NCBI GenBank assembly: GCA_964648695.1
Contig: CAZYLH010000027.1
Location: 1 to 16,697 of the forward strand
Origin: UBA4292 sp964648695
GTDB taxonomy: Bacteria; Bacillota; Clostridia; Lachnospirales; Lachnospiraceae
Direction of reading: 5' to 3'
Length of the DNA stretch: 16,697 nucleotides
In this document: positions 1-6,259 of the stretch, piece by piece
Position numbering within the stretch: position 1 is the stretch's first letter
How the letters are laid out: each line of letters begins with the position of its first letter
Translations under genes and position numbers: made by a program
Notes under the pieces: model-generated
Told to the model about the DNA's origin: nothing
The model's input: only the letters and a program-made list of their open reading frames with translations
The model's database searches: none

Positions 1-518
1 TGGAGCTGGCATTGCCAAACAGAGAGGTTAGAGAGCTGTTCATTGAAATGGTAAATGACTGGTTTGAAGAAATCTCTCAGGCCGATTCAGAGCGGATTAA
101 CCGGTTCTGCGCGGCTTTTCCTCTAGGTGAGACAGATGTGATCCAGGAGATGCTTGGAGACTATCTGTGGGATTCCATAAGTGTGCGGGACACGGCAGTG
201 AGAAAAAGCATGAAGGAAAACTTTTACCACGGGATGTTACTTGGGTTACTCAGGAATCAGGGAAGCTGGATCGTAAAATCAAACGCAGAGACTGGAGAGG
301 GATATAGCGACATTTCCATTCAGACGCCGGATCGGACAGGAATTGTGATCGAAGTAAAGTATGCAGATGATGGAAATCTAAAGAAGGCATGCAGTGAGGC
401 ACTTAAACAGATCGATGAAAAGAAATATACGGAAAGCATGAGACGCTGGGGCACAAAGAAAATCATCAAATATGGAATTGCATTTTGGGAGAAGGAGTGC
501 ATGGTGGTGATGGTGTAA
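1..518 (+). CDS. PD-(D/E)XK nuclease-family protein, 3' end only
   Basis: This is the C-terminal part of a gene that begins before the window; the frame is open from base 3 and reads ELALPNREVRELF before continuing. The usable part is about 172 residues. Counting from the leucine codon at 12 as residue 1, it carries a PD-(D/E)XK core: D100 in GYSDI, then E114 and K116 in IEVKY, the usual metal-binding and catalytic triad. The LPNREVRELF stretch before it resembles the linker between the AAA-like ATPase part and the nuclease part of the DUF1703-type proteins that are abundant in gut Clostridia. The ATPase part would lie outside the window, so I cannot see it. Whether the protein cuts DNA and in what role (repair, defence, selfish element) is unknown. 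The fold call is fairly safe; the family assignment is inference. Confidence 0.75.
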   Translation, partial: ELALPNREVRELFIEMVNDWFEEISQADSERINRFCAAFPLGETDVIQEMLGDYLWDSISVRDTAVRKSMKENFYHGMLLGLLRNQGSWIVKSNAETGEGYSDISIQTPDRTGIVIEVKYADDGNLKKACSEALKQIDEKKYTESMRRWGTKKIIKYGIAFWEKECMVVMV

Positions 519-554
519 TTATGTCTCGGATGCCATCAAAAGGAGGAAAATTCG

Positions 555-3164
555 TTGATTGTATATGCTGCATCTGGCGAAGAGGTTGCCAGGGAATACG
601 GAGTGGATCCGGTTCGTGGACTGACTGATAACGAGGTTCATGAGAGGAGAGAACGCTTCGGGGTAAACAGGCTTAGGGAGAAGAAAAAGAAAACTGTTTT
701 TCGCCGCTTTTTAGATCAGTTTAAGGATGTGATGATCCTGATACTCTTAGCTGCGGTTGTGATCTCTTTTGGTGTGGCCTGTGCAGAGCAAAATCCAAAG
801 GAATTTTTTGAGCCGGTCTTGATTTTACTAATTGTCATACTAAATGCCATCATGGGTGTGATGCAGGAGAGTAAGGCTGAAAAGGCTTTAGATGCCCTAA
901 AGGGGATGTCTGCGCCACGCGCCAGGGTTATAAGAAACGGGGTGGAGCAGGTGATTGATGCTGCTAAGCTTGTTCCAGGCGACATCATACATCTGGAGGC
1001 TGGAGATTTTGTTCCGGCGGATGCTAGGCTCTTAAAGAGCGTCAGCTTAAAGAGTGAGGAATCCGCTCTGACCGGGGAGTCCGTTGCGGCGGAGAAGGAT
1101 GCGCATGTAAGCCTTGATGAAAATTCGCCGCTTGGTGATCGGGTAAATATGGTCTTTTCTGGATGCAGTATTACGTATGGAACTGCCACAGCCATTGTCA
1201 CCGCGACAGGAATGAACACGGAGATGGGCAAGATAGCAAATCTTCTGGAAAATGAGGAGGAGATGCAAACCCCGCTCCAGAAAAAACTGGCGCAGCTTGG
1301 AAAATATCTGGGCGTGATGGCTATAGCGGCCTGTGCCATCATTTTTGTTGTTGGTCTGACAAGCGGCATTGCTGCGATGGAAATTTTCATGACAGCGGTT
1401 TCTCTGGCAGTTTCTGCCATACCTGAGGGCCTTCCCGCCATTGTGACCATTGTGCTTTCCATCGGCGTGCAGCGCCTGGCAAAGAAAAATGCGATCATAC
1501 GAAAGCTCCCTGCGGTGGAAACCCTTGGAAGCGCGTCCGTCATCTGCTCGGATAAAACTGGAACGCTGACGCAAAACAGAATGACTCTCGTTAAGGCATA
1601 CATTGATGGGAGTGGAAAAATGGAAGATATTTCCGGAGGGAGCTCTGAGGGCGTAAAGAACCTTCTTAAATATGCGGCTCTTTGCTGTGACTCTCTTGTG
1701 GTCTTTGACGGGGAAAAGGAGCAGCATATCGGGGATCCAACGGAGACGGCTATTGTTCTTGCGGCTCATAAAAACGGTATGCCAAGGGAGGCGCTTAACA
1801 GGGAGTATCCGCGCCTTGCAGAAATACCGTTTGATTCTGACAGAAAGCTGATGAGCACGGTAAACCGGATTGATGGGAAAAATATTGCCATTGTGAAGGG
1901 CGCTTTTGATATTATGGCGTCGCGATGCAGCAAAGGTGATATAGAAGCCGCAAGAAAAATAAATGATGAGATGAGCAAAAATGCTCTTCGTGTTCTGGCT
2001 GTGGGTTATAAACAGTTAGACGCTGTCACAGATGAGCCTGCAAGCGATGAGCTCGAAAATGACTTAACCTTCATGGGCCTTGTGGGAATGATAGATCCGC
2101 CAAGACCTGAGGCAAAGGCTGCTGTGGCAGTTTGCCGCGGGGCAGGCATTAAGCCTGTTATGATCACGGGGGATCATGTTGTGACTGCCTCCGCCATCGC
2201 AAGAGAGCTTGGAATTTTAGAAGAGGGGGATATGGCGATCACCGGAGTAGAGCTTGATAAAATGAGTGATGAAAAGCTTGAGGCTCTGGTGGAGCAAATT
2301 AGCGTGTATGCGAGGGTGTCCCCGGAAAATAAGATACGCATTGTAAAGGCGTGGCAGAAAAAGGGGCATGTGGTTTCCATGACGGGGGACGGAGTGAACG
2401 ACGCCCCTGCCCTAAAGGCAGCGGATATCGGCTGCACCATGGGAATTACCGGCACGGATGTGGCTAAGGGGGCCGCGGATATAACCCTGACCGATGATAA
2501 CTTCGCTACCATTGTCGATGCTGTTCGCGAGGGAAGAGGAATATATGCAAATATTAAGAAGGTTGTAGGGTACCTCCTTGGAACCAACATCGGTGAAGTG
2601 ATAGTGGTATTTGTGGCGATGCTTTTGTGGCATGAATCGCCTTTACTTTCCATGCAGCTTTTGTGGATTAATCTGGTGACGGACAGTATGCCGGCAATAG
2701 CGCTTGGCATGGAGTCGCTGGAAAAAAATGTGATGGAGCAAAAGCCAAAGCCAAGGGATGAGGGAATGTTTGCCAACGGTTTTGGAATACAGATCGCGCT
2801 TTTTGGGGTGATGTTTGGGGGGATTTCATTAGCCGCATACTGGATGGGAAGGACATACACCGGCACGGTAGAAGGAGGTCAAACCTTAGCGTTTATGGTG
2901 CTCTCTCTTTCACAGATTGTTCAGGCATATAATATGCGCTCTGCGCGTTCCCTTTTTAAAATAGGGTTATTTACAAATTCCAAGCTTAACGGAGCGGCGC
3001 TTTTGTCGCTTGTGCTGGTTTGTCTGGTGCTGTTTACACCGCTCTCTTCGCTCTTTGGCGTTATCAGGCTGAGCCTAAATCTTTATCTTATTGGCATATG
3101 TCTGATTCTTGCGCCATTTGTGGTGATGGAGCTTTTAAAGGCTGTTAAATTTATAAGTGCCTGA
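555..3164 (+). CDS. P-type Ca2+-transporting ATPase (P2 type)
   Basis: This pump exports Ca2+ from the cytoplasm using ATP. The 869-residue length is usual for bacterial SERCA/PMCA-like pumps. The TTG start at 555 is chosen because AGGAGG lies at 541-546, 8 bases before it. Domains in order: N-terminal cation-ATPase region (about 1-55), M1-M2, actuator domain with TGES (173-176), M4 with PEGLP (290-294), phosphorylation motif DKTGT with the phosphorylated D333, nucleotide domain with a KGAF motif, hinge TGDGVNDAPA with D612, then M5-M10. Ca2+ ligands known from SERCA are present: E291 in M4, N678 and E681 in M5, N706, T709 and D710 in M6. The position matching SERCA E908 in M8 appears to be Q787. 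The gene lies 36 bases after the nuclease gene. No convincing separate promoter or terminator was seen, so it may be read with the upstream gene. Confidence 0.93.
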   Translation: MIVYAASGEEVAREYGVDPVRGLTDNEVHERRERFGVNRLREKKKKTVFRRFLDQFKDVMILILLAAVVISFGVACAEQNPKEFFEPVLILLIVILNAIMGVMQESKAEKALDALKGMSAPRARVIRNGVEQVIDAAKLVPGDIIHLEAGDFVPADARLLKSVSLKSEESALTGESVAAEKDAHVSLDENSPLGDRVNMVFSGCSITYGTATAIVTATGMNTEMGKIANLLENEEEMQTPLQKKLAQLGKYLGVMAIAACAIIFVVGLTSGIAAMEIFMTAVSLAVSAIPEGLPAIVTIVLSIGVQRLAKKNAIIRKLPAVETLGSASVICSDKTGTLTQNRMTLVKAYIDGSGKMEDISGGSSEGVKNLLKYAALCCDSLVVFDGEKEQHIGDPTETAIVLAAHKNGMPREALNREYPRLAEIPFDSDRKLMSTVNRIDGKNIAIVKGAFDIMASRCSKGDIEAARKINDEMSKNALRVLAVGYKQLDAVTDEPASDELENDLTFMGLVGMIDPPRPEAKAAVAVCRGAGIKPVMITGDHVVTASAIARELGILEEGDMAITGVELDKMSDEKLEALVEQISVYARVSPENKIRIVKAWQKKGHVVSMTGDGVNDAPALKAADIGCTMGITGTDVAKGAADITLTDDNFATIVDAVREGRGIYANIKKVVGYLLGTNIGEVIVVFVAMLLWHESPLLSMQLLWINLVTDSMPAIALGMESLEKNVMEQKPKPRDEGMFANGFGIQIALFGVMFGGISLAAYWMGRTYTGTVEGGQTLAFMVLSLSQIVQAYNMRSARSLFKIGLFTNSKLNGAALLSLVLVCLVLFTPLSSLFGVIRLSLNLYLIGICLILAPFVVMELLKAVKFISA

Positions 3165-3210
3165 AAAAATGTCACTTTTTTTAAAATAACATCTGTCCTA
3201 AGTGAGAAAT

Positions 3211-3237
3211 TTTTGCTATACTTTAGGCATAGCAAAA
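3211..3237 (+). promoter_or_regulatory. Extended -10 promoter within a perfect 9-bp inverted repeat (operator candidate)
   Basis: TGCTATACT at 3214-3222 is an extended -10 element; no good -35 was found, as expected for that class. The same bases sit in a perfect inverted repeat, TTTTGCTAT at 3211-3219 and ATAGCAAAA at 3229-3237, with a 9-base spacer. The start of transcription would fall near 3229, inside the right arm, so the repeat would act as DNA (a repressor site) rather than as an RNA hairpin. The regulator is unknown. The repeat is seen directly; promoter and operator roles are inferred. Confidence 0.45.
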
Positions 3238-3273
3238 GCTGAAGAGGTAATAAATGTTTTCAGCCTCTTTAGC
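3238..3273 (+). promoter_or_regulatory. Leader hairpin ahead of the Gly/His-rich microprotein
   Basis: GCTGAAGAGG (3238-3247) pairs with CCTCTTTAGC (3264-3273) over 10 bp with one G-U pair and a 16-base loop. It lies in the predicted 5' untranslated leader, just before the SD at 3282-3292. No U-run follows, so it is not a terminator. It may affect message stability or translation. Confidence 0.35.
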
Positions 3274-3299
3274 AACCTGTTAGGAGAGGAGGCGATTAT

Positions 3300-3527
3300 A
3301 TGGAAGGAAGAGGTAGAGGAGGCCCAGGGGGGCCCGGCGGAGGTCACGGAGGACCTGGCGGCAGAGGTCATGGAGGCCCTAGAGGAGGACACAGAGGACC
3401 TGGAATGCCGCCAATGCACCACAGAGGACACATGAACAGACATTATGGGAGAGGGTGCATGGGGTGTTGCGTGATGCCGGTTTTAGGGGTAGTTGGAATT
3501 ATTTCCCTCTTAGTGGCGCTGCTTTAA
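3300..3527 (+). CDS. Gly/His/Arg-rich microprotein with CxxCC and C-terminal membrane segment
   Basis: I do not recognise a named family. The protein has 75 residues. The ATG is supported by AGGAGAGGAGG at 3282-3292, 7 bases upstream. Residues 1-35 contain 20 glycines in an imperfect repeat of about eight residues (GHGGPGGR, GHGGPRG, GHRGPG). Residues 36-52 hold four more histidines and several methionines (MPPMHHRGHMNRH). A CxxCC motif follows (C53, C56, C57), and residues 57-75 form one hydrophobic segment suited to a membrane anchor. There are seven histidines in all. His, Met and Cys next to a membrane segment suggest metal binding, but the arginines could equally bind acidic polymers or nucleic acid. 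The gene has its own promoter and a terminator directly after it, so it is probably a single-gene transcript. A longer overlapping frame from 3202 has no SD and is rejected. Confidence 0.7.
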   Translation: MEGRGRGGPGGPGGGHGGPGGRGHGGPRGGHRGPGMPPMHHRGHMNRHYGRGCMGCCVMPVLGVVGIISLLVALL

Positions 3528-3549
3528 AATTAAAAGAGATTTATCTTAC

Positions 3550-3588
3550 AAAAAGCCCCGGGCGGTTAATCTGCTTACGGGGCTTTTT
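3550..3588. terminator. Strong bidirectional Rho-independent terminator
   Basis: AAAAAGCCCCG (3550-3560) and CGGGGCTTTTT (3578-3588) form a perfect 11-bp stem with a 17-base loop. With A-runs on one side and T-runs on the other it can end transcription both ways. It lies between the microprotein gene (plus) and nth (minus), which converge here. Confidence 0.9.
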
Positions 3589-3608
3589 GCGAGGCTAGCC
3601 ATTTAGCC

Positions 3609-4241
3609 TTATAAATTTTTTTCACAGATATCAGAGAGCACGCAGCGCTCGCATTTCGGCTTTTTTCTTGCGGAGCAGACTGCCCGTCCGTGGTCTACCA
3701 GGCGGTGGCAAAAATCATTGCTCTCCTCTGGCGGGATGATGGCTCTTAATGCCATTTCAACGCGCTTTGGATCCTTTATATTATCCACCAGTCCCATTCT
3801 GTTTGAAAGCCTTATGCAGTGGGTATCTGTCACATATGCGGGCTTTTTAAAGACATCGCCCATGATAAGGTTTGCACTCTTCCTTCCAACGCCGGGGAGG
3901 CTAAGTAAGGCATCAAAATCATCCGGAACCTGATCATTAAATTTTTCGTGCAGCATCTTCATGCAGAGGCTTATATCCCGCGCCTTACTATGCCCCAGGC
4001 CGCAGGGGCGCACTATCTCTTCTATCTCTTTTGGGTCAGCTGCGGCAAGAGCTGTAATGGATGGGAATTTTTCATATAATTCCTGCACAACCACATTTAC
4101 TCTGGCGTCCGTGCACTGGGCTGCTAAGCGCACGCTGACTAAGAGCTTCCATGCCTGGTCGTAGTCTAGGGTGCACTCTGTGTAGGGATAAGCTTCTTTT
4201 AGTCGGTCGATGATTTTTAGAGCAAGCTCTTTTTTATCCAT
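3609..4241 (-). CDS. nth: Endonuclease III, base-excision repair DNA glycosylase/AP lyase
   Basis: The enzyme removes oxidised pyrimidines from DNA and nicks the abasic site. The start is the ATG whose first base is 4241, giving 210 residues, close to the usual length; AGGAG lies a few bases upstream on the minus strand. A frame extends up to 4328, but those extra residues have no counterpart in the family and cross a hairpin. Visible motifs: AQCTD (41-45), the helix-hairpin-helix LPGVGRK (115-121) with catalytic K121, catalytic D139 in TDTH, and four cysteines for the 4Fe-4S cluster (C189, C197, C200, C206). The spacing is C-X7-C-X2-C-X5-C, one residue longer in the first gap than the familiar C-X6-C; the extra residue falls in a lysine pair coded within an A-run. 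The gene is alone, with its own promoter, and ends at a shared terminator. Confidence 0.95.
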   Translation of the reverse strand: MDKKELALKIIDRLKEAYPYTECTLDYDQAWKLLVSVRLAAQCTDARVNVVVQELYEKFPSITALAAADPKEIEEIVRPCGLGHSKARDISLCMKMLHEKFNDQVPDDFDALLSLPGVGRKSANLIMGDVFKKPAYVTDTHCIRLSNRMGLVDNIKDPKRVEMALRAIIPPEESNDFCHRLVDHGRAVCSARKKPKCERCVLSDICEKNL

Positions 4242-4266
4242 GGGTTCTCCTTTTGAGACAGCGGCA

Positions 4267-4307
4267 ACGGTCATAAATTTCATACTTATACGAAATTTTA
4301 TGACCGT
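4267..4307 (-). promoter_or_regulatory. Long inverted repeat in the nth leader
   Basis: ACGGTCATAAATTTC (4267-4281) and GAAATTTTATGACCGT (4292-4307) are inverted repeats of 15 bp with a single extra base in one arm and a 10-base centre. It lies 25 bases before the nth start codon and about 40 bases after the predicted transcription start, so it would form a long hairpin in the leader, or act as a DNA operator. No U-run follows, so it is not a terminator. Confidence 0.55.
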
Positions 4308-4353
4308 AGAGAGCAATCCATGTCTCATGCATATTTGTAGGGAAACTTTTTTT

Positions 4354-4382
4354 ATTCTACAGCATCTTTTTTTTTCTGTCCA
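4354..4382 (-). promoter_or_regulatory. Promoter of nth
   Basis: On the minus strand TGGACA (4382-4377) and TAGAAT (4359-4354) are separated by exactly 17 bases. Each matches its consensus in 5 of 6 positions. The predicted start near 4347 gives a leader of about 105 bases that contains the inverted repeat at 4267-4307. Confidence 0.65.
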
Positions 4383-4446
4383 GTATTCCGTTTGGGCTCT
4401 CTAAAAGGAGTAAATAAATCCCCCAGTGTATAAAAGAAAGTTCTTG

Positions 4447-4475
4447 TTGACGCGTTTGGGATGTGGTAAGATAAG
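4447..4475 (+). promoter_or_regulatory. Promoter of the ABC exporter operon
   Basis: TTGACG (4447-4452) lies 17 bases before GATAAG (4470-4475). The -35 matches 5 of 6 and the -10 matches 4 of 6 consensus bases. It is back to back with the nth promoter. The predicted start is near 4482. Confidence 0.5.
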
Positions 4476-4489
4476 CCTGATTGTCGCAT

Positions 4490-4507
4490 CGGCGGGGGAA
4501 CCTGCCG
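4490..4507 (+). promoter_or_regulatory. GNRA-tetraloop hairpin abutting the exporter SD
   Basis: CGGCGGG (4490-4496), GGAA loop (4497-4500) and CCTGCCG (4501-4507) form a 7-bp GC-rich stem with one G-U pair and a GNRA-type loop. It starts about 8 bases after the predicted transcription start and ends 2 bases before the SD AAGGAG (4510-4515). Confidence 0.4.
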
Positions 4508-4519
4508 GGAAGGAGTAGT

Positions 4520-6259
4520 ATGAGGCGTATCATAGATTACCTTAAAGGATTTAAGAAGGAGAGTATTTTAGCTCCTCTTTTTAAGATGATGGAGGCGCTA
4601 TTTGACCTTTTTGTTCCGCTGGTTGTGGCGAGCATGATAAATAAGGGAATAAGCGGCGAGGGCGGAAATATCACGCATATCATCGCCATGGGCGCCATCC
4701 TGGTTGTGCTTGGTGTTGTGGGGCTTTTATGTTCCTTTGTGGCACAGTTTTATGCGGCAAGGGCTGCGGTGGGTGTGTCTGCGAAGATGAGGGAGGACTT
4801 ATTTGCTCATATAAATGGGCTTGGCTATACGGAGCTTGACACCATCGGCACGTCAACACTCATCACACGCATGACCAGTGACATAAACCAGATCCAAAAC
4901 GGGGTAAACCTTGTGTTAAGGCTTTTCCTGCGCTCGCCGTTTATCGTGTTTGGTTCGCTTATTATGGCGTTTATAGTAAACACGAGTGCCGGGCTGGTTT
5001 TTCTTGTGACCATTCCGGTTTTATCCGTTATCGTATTTGGAATTATGAAGGCGTCAATACCTATGTATGCCGCCGTGCAAAAGCAGCTTGACAGGGTGCT
5101 TGGCACCACCAGGGAGAACCTGATTGGCGTTAGGGTTGTGAGGGCTTTTTGTCGGCAAAGGGATGAGATGAGTGCTTTTGAGAATGAGTCAGAGACTCTA
5201 AGAAAGCAGCAGATGAGGGTGGGAAATCTCTCTGCAGCCATGAACCCGCTGACCTATGTGGTGATAAATCTTGGCATCGCCGCCGTTATACTGGTGGGGG
5301 GCATTCAGGTGGATGGCGGAAGTATCAAGAGCGGCGATGTGGTTGCTCTGGTAAACTATATGTCACAGATCTTAGTGGAGCTTATAAAGCTTGCAAACCT
5401 TATCATCACCGTTACAAAATCGCTTGCATGTGTAAAGCGAATTGACGAAGTGTTTATGGAAAAGCCAAGCGTTATGGATAAAAAGGATTCTCTTGTGACC
5501 TCTGTTTTAGGAGCGCCAAAGGTGGAGTTTAGGAATGTGTCCTTTAGCTATAAGAATGCTAAGGAGCCATCGCTTGAGGATATTTCACTATGCGCATATC
5601 CCTGTGAGACCATCGGCATTATCGGAGGTACGGGCTCTGGAAAGACCACCCTTGTGAATATGATCCCGCGTTTTTATGACGTCACACAGGGAGAGATTTT
5701 AGTGGATGGTCAGAATGTGAAGGAGTATTCGTTTGATAAGCTTCGGGATAAAATGGGCATTGTCCCGCAAAAAGCAGTGCTGTTTAAGGGGACAATCAGG
5801 GAGAATATGCGCTGGGGAAAGGCATCTGCAAGTGATGAGGAGATAGATGAGGCACTTGCGATAGCTCAGGCAAATGAGTTTGTCTATGAAAAGAAAAAGG
5901 GGCTTGACTTTACTTTAACTCAAGGGGGAAGAAACCTTTCCGGAGGTCAGCGTCAGCGCCTGACCATAGCAAGGGCACTGGTAAAAAAACCGGAGATATT
6001 GATACTTGACGATTCTGCATCGGCACTGGATTATGCGACGGATGCGAAGCTTAGAAAAACTTTAAAAAATGAGACAAAAGATGCGACCACTTTTATAGTC
6101 TCTCAGAGGGCGGCGTCAATTATGCATGCGGATAAGATTGTGGTTATGGATGACGGAAGGGTAGCAGGAATTGGCAGTCACAAAGAGCTTCTTTCTTCCT
6201 GTGAAGTTTACAAAGAGATCTGTATGTCACAGCTGTCAAAGGAGGAGTTGGGCGCATGA
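4520..6259 (+). CDS. ABC exporter subunit with degenerate ATP site (TM287/BmrC-like)
   Basis: This is a half-transporter of 579 residues: a six-helix membrane domain (about 15-320) followed by an ATPase domain (about 335-579). The ATG at 4520 is preferred over the TTG at 4481, since an SD (AAGGAG, 4510-4515) precedes it and MRRIIDYLKGFKK is a normal start for the family. Motifs: Walker A GGTGSGKT with K375, signature LSGGQ (473-477), Walker B ILILDD. The catalytic Glu after Walker B is replaced by D498 and the switch histidine by Q529 (VSQR). These are the hallmarks of the non-hydrolysing site of heterodimeric exporters such as TM287/288 and BmrCD. It overlaps the next gene by 4 bases, so the two are translated together. 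Substrate unknown; family members export drugs, peptides or lipids. Confidence 0.93.
   Translation: MRRIIDYLKGFKKESILAPLFKMMEALFDLFVPLVVASMINKGISGEGGNITHIIAMGAILVVLGVVGLLCSFVAQFYAARAAVGVSAKMREDLFAHINGLGYTELDTIGTSTLITRMTSDINQIQNGVNLVLRLFLRSPFIVFGSLIMAFIVNTSAGLVFLVTIPVLSVIVFGIMKASIPMYAAVQKQLDRVLGTTRENLIGVRVVRAFCRQRDEMSAFENESETLRKQQMRVGNLSAAMNPLTYVVINLGIAAVILVGGIQVDGGSIKSGDVVALVNYMSQILVELIKLANLIITVTKSLACVKRIDEVFMEKPSVMDKKDSLVTSVLGAPKVEFRNVSFSYKNAKEPSLEDISLCAYPCETIGIIGGTGSGKTTLVNMIPRFYDVTQGEILVDGQNVKEYSFDKLRDKMGIVPQKAVLFKGTIRENMRWGKASASDEEIDEALAIAQANEFVYEKKKGLDFTLTQGGRNLSGGQRQRLTIARALVKKPEILILDDSASALDYATDAKLRKTLKNETKDATTFIVSQRAASIMHADKIVVMDDGRVAGIGSHKELLSSCEVYKEICMSQLSKEELGA

Noticed and set aside
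716..1603. 295-residue minus-strand frame opposite the Ca2+ ATPase (and similar frames at 1047-1769 and 2174-2866)
   Set aside because: Antisense shadows of a gene with full family motifs; no SD and Ser/Thr/Ala-rich translation typical of reverse reading.
3164..3186. A-run and T-run after the Ca2+ ATPase as a terminator
   Set aside because: The bases between the runs do not pair and the stem would be A-T only; not convincing as a terminator.
3300..3420. Short GGAGG/GGTCA repeats as a CRISPR or satellite repeat
   Set aside because: The units are about 24 bases, imperfect and in frame, coding for the Gly/His repeat; there are no spacers.
3202..3435. 77-residue open frame rich in Glu overlapping the microprotein gene
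   Set aside because: It lacks a ribosome binding site, begins within the promoter palindrome region and is a by-product of the GGAGG-rich repeats; the ATG frame at 3300 has a strong SD.
4242..4328. 29-residue N-terminal extension of endonuclease III
   Set aside because: The added residues run through the leader hairpin and have no family counterpart; the ATG at 4241 has an SD and gives the normal length.
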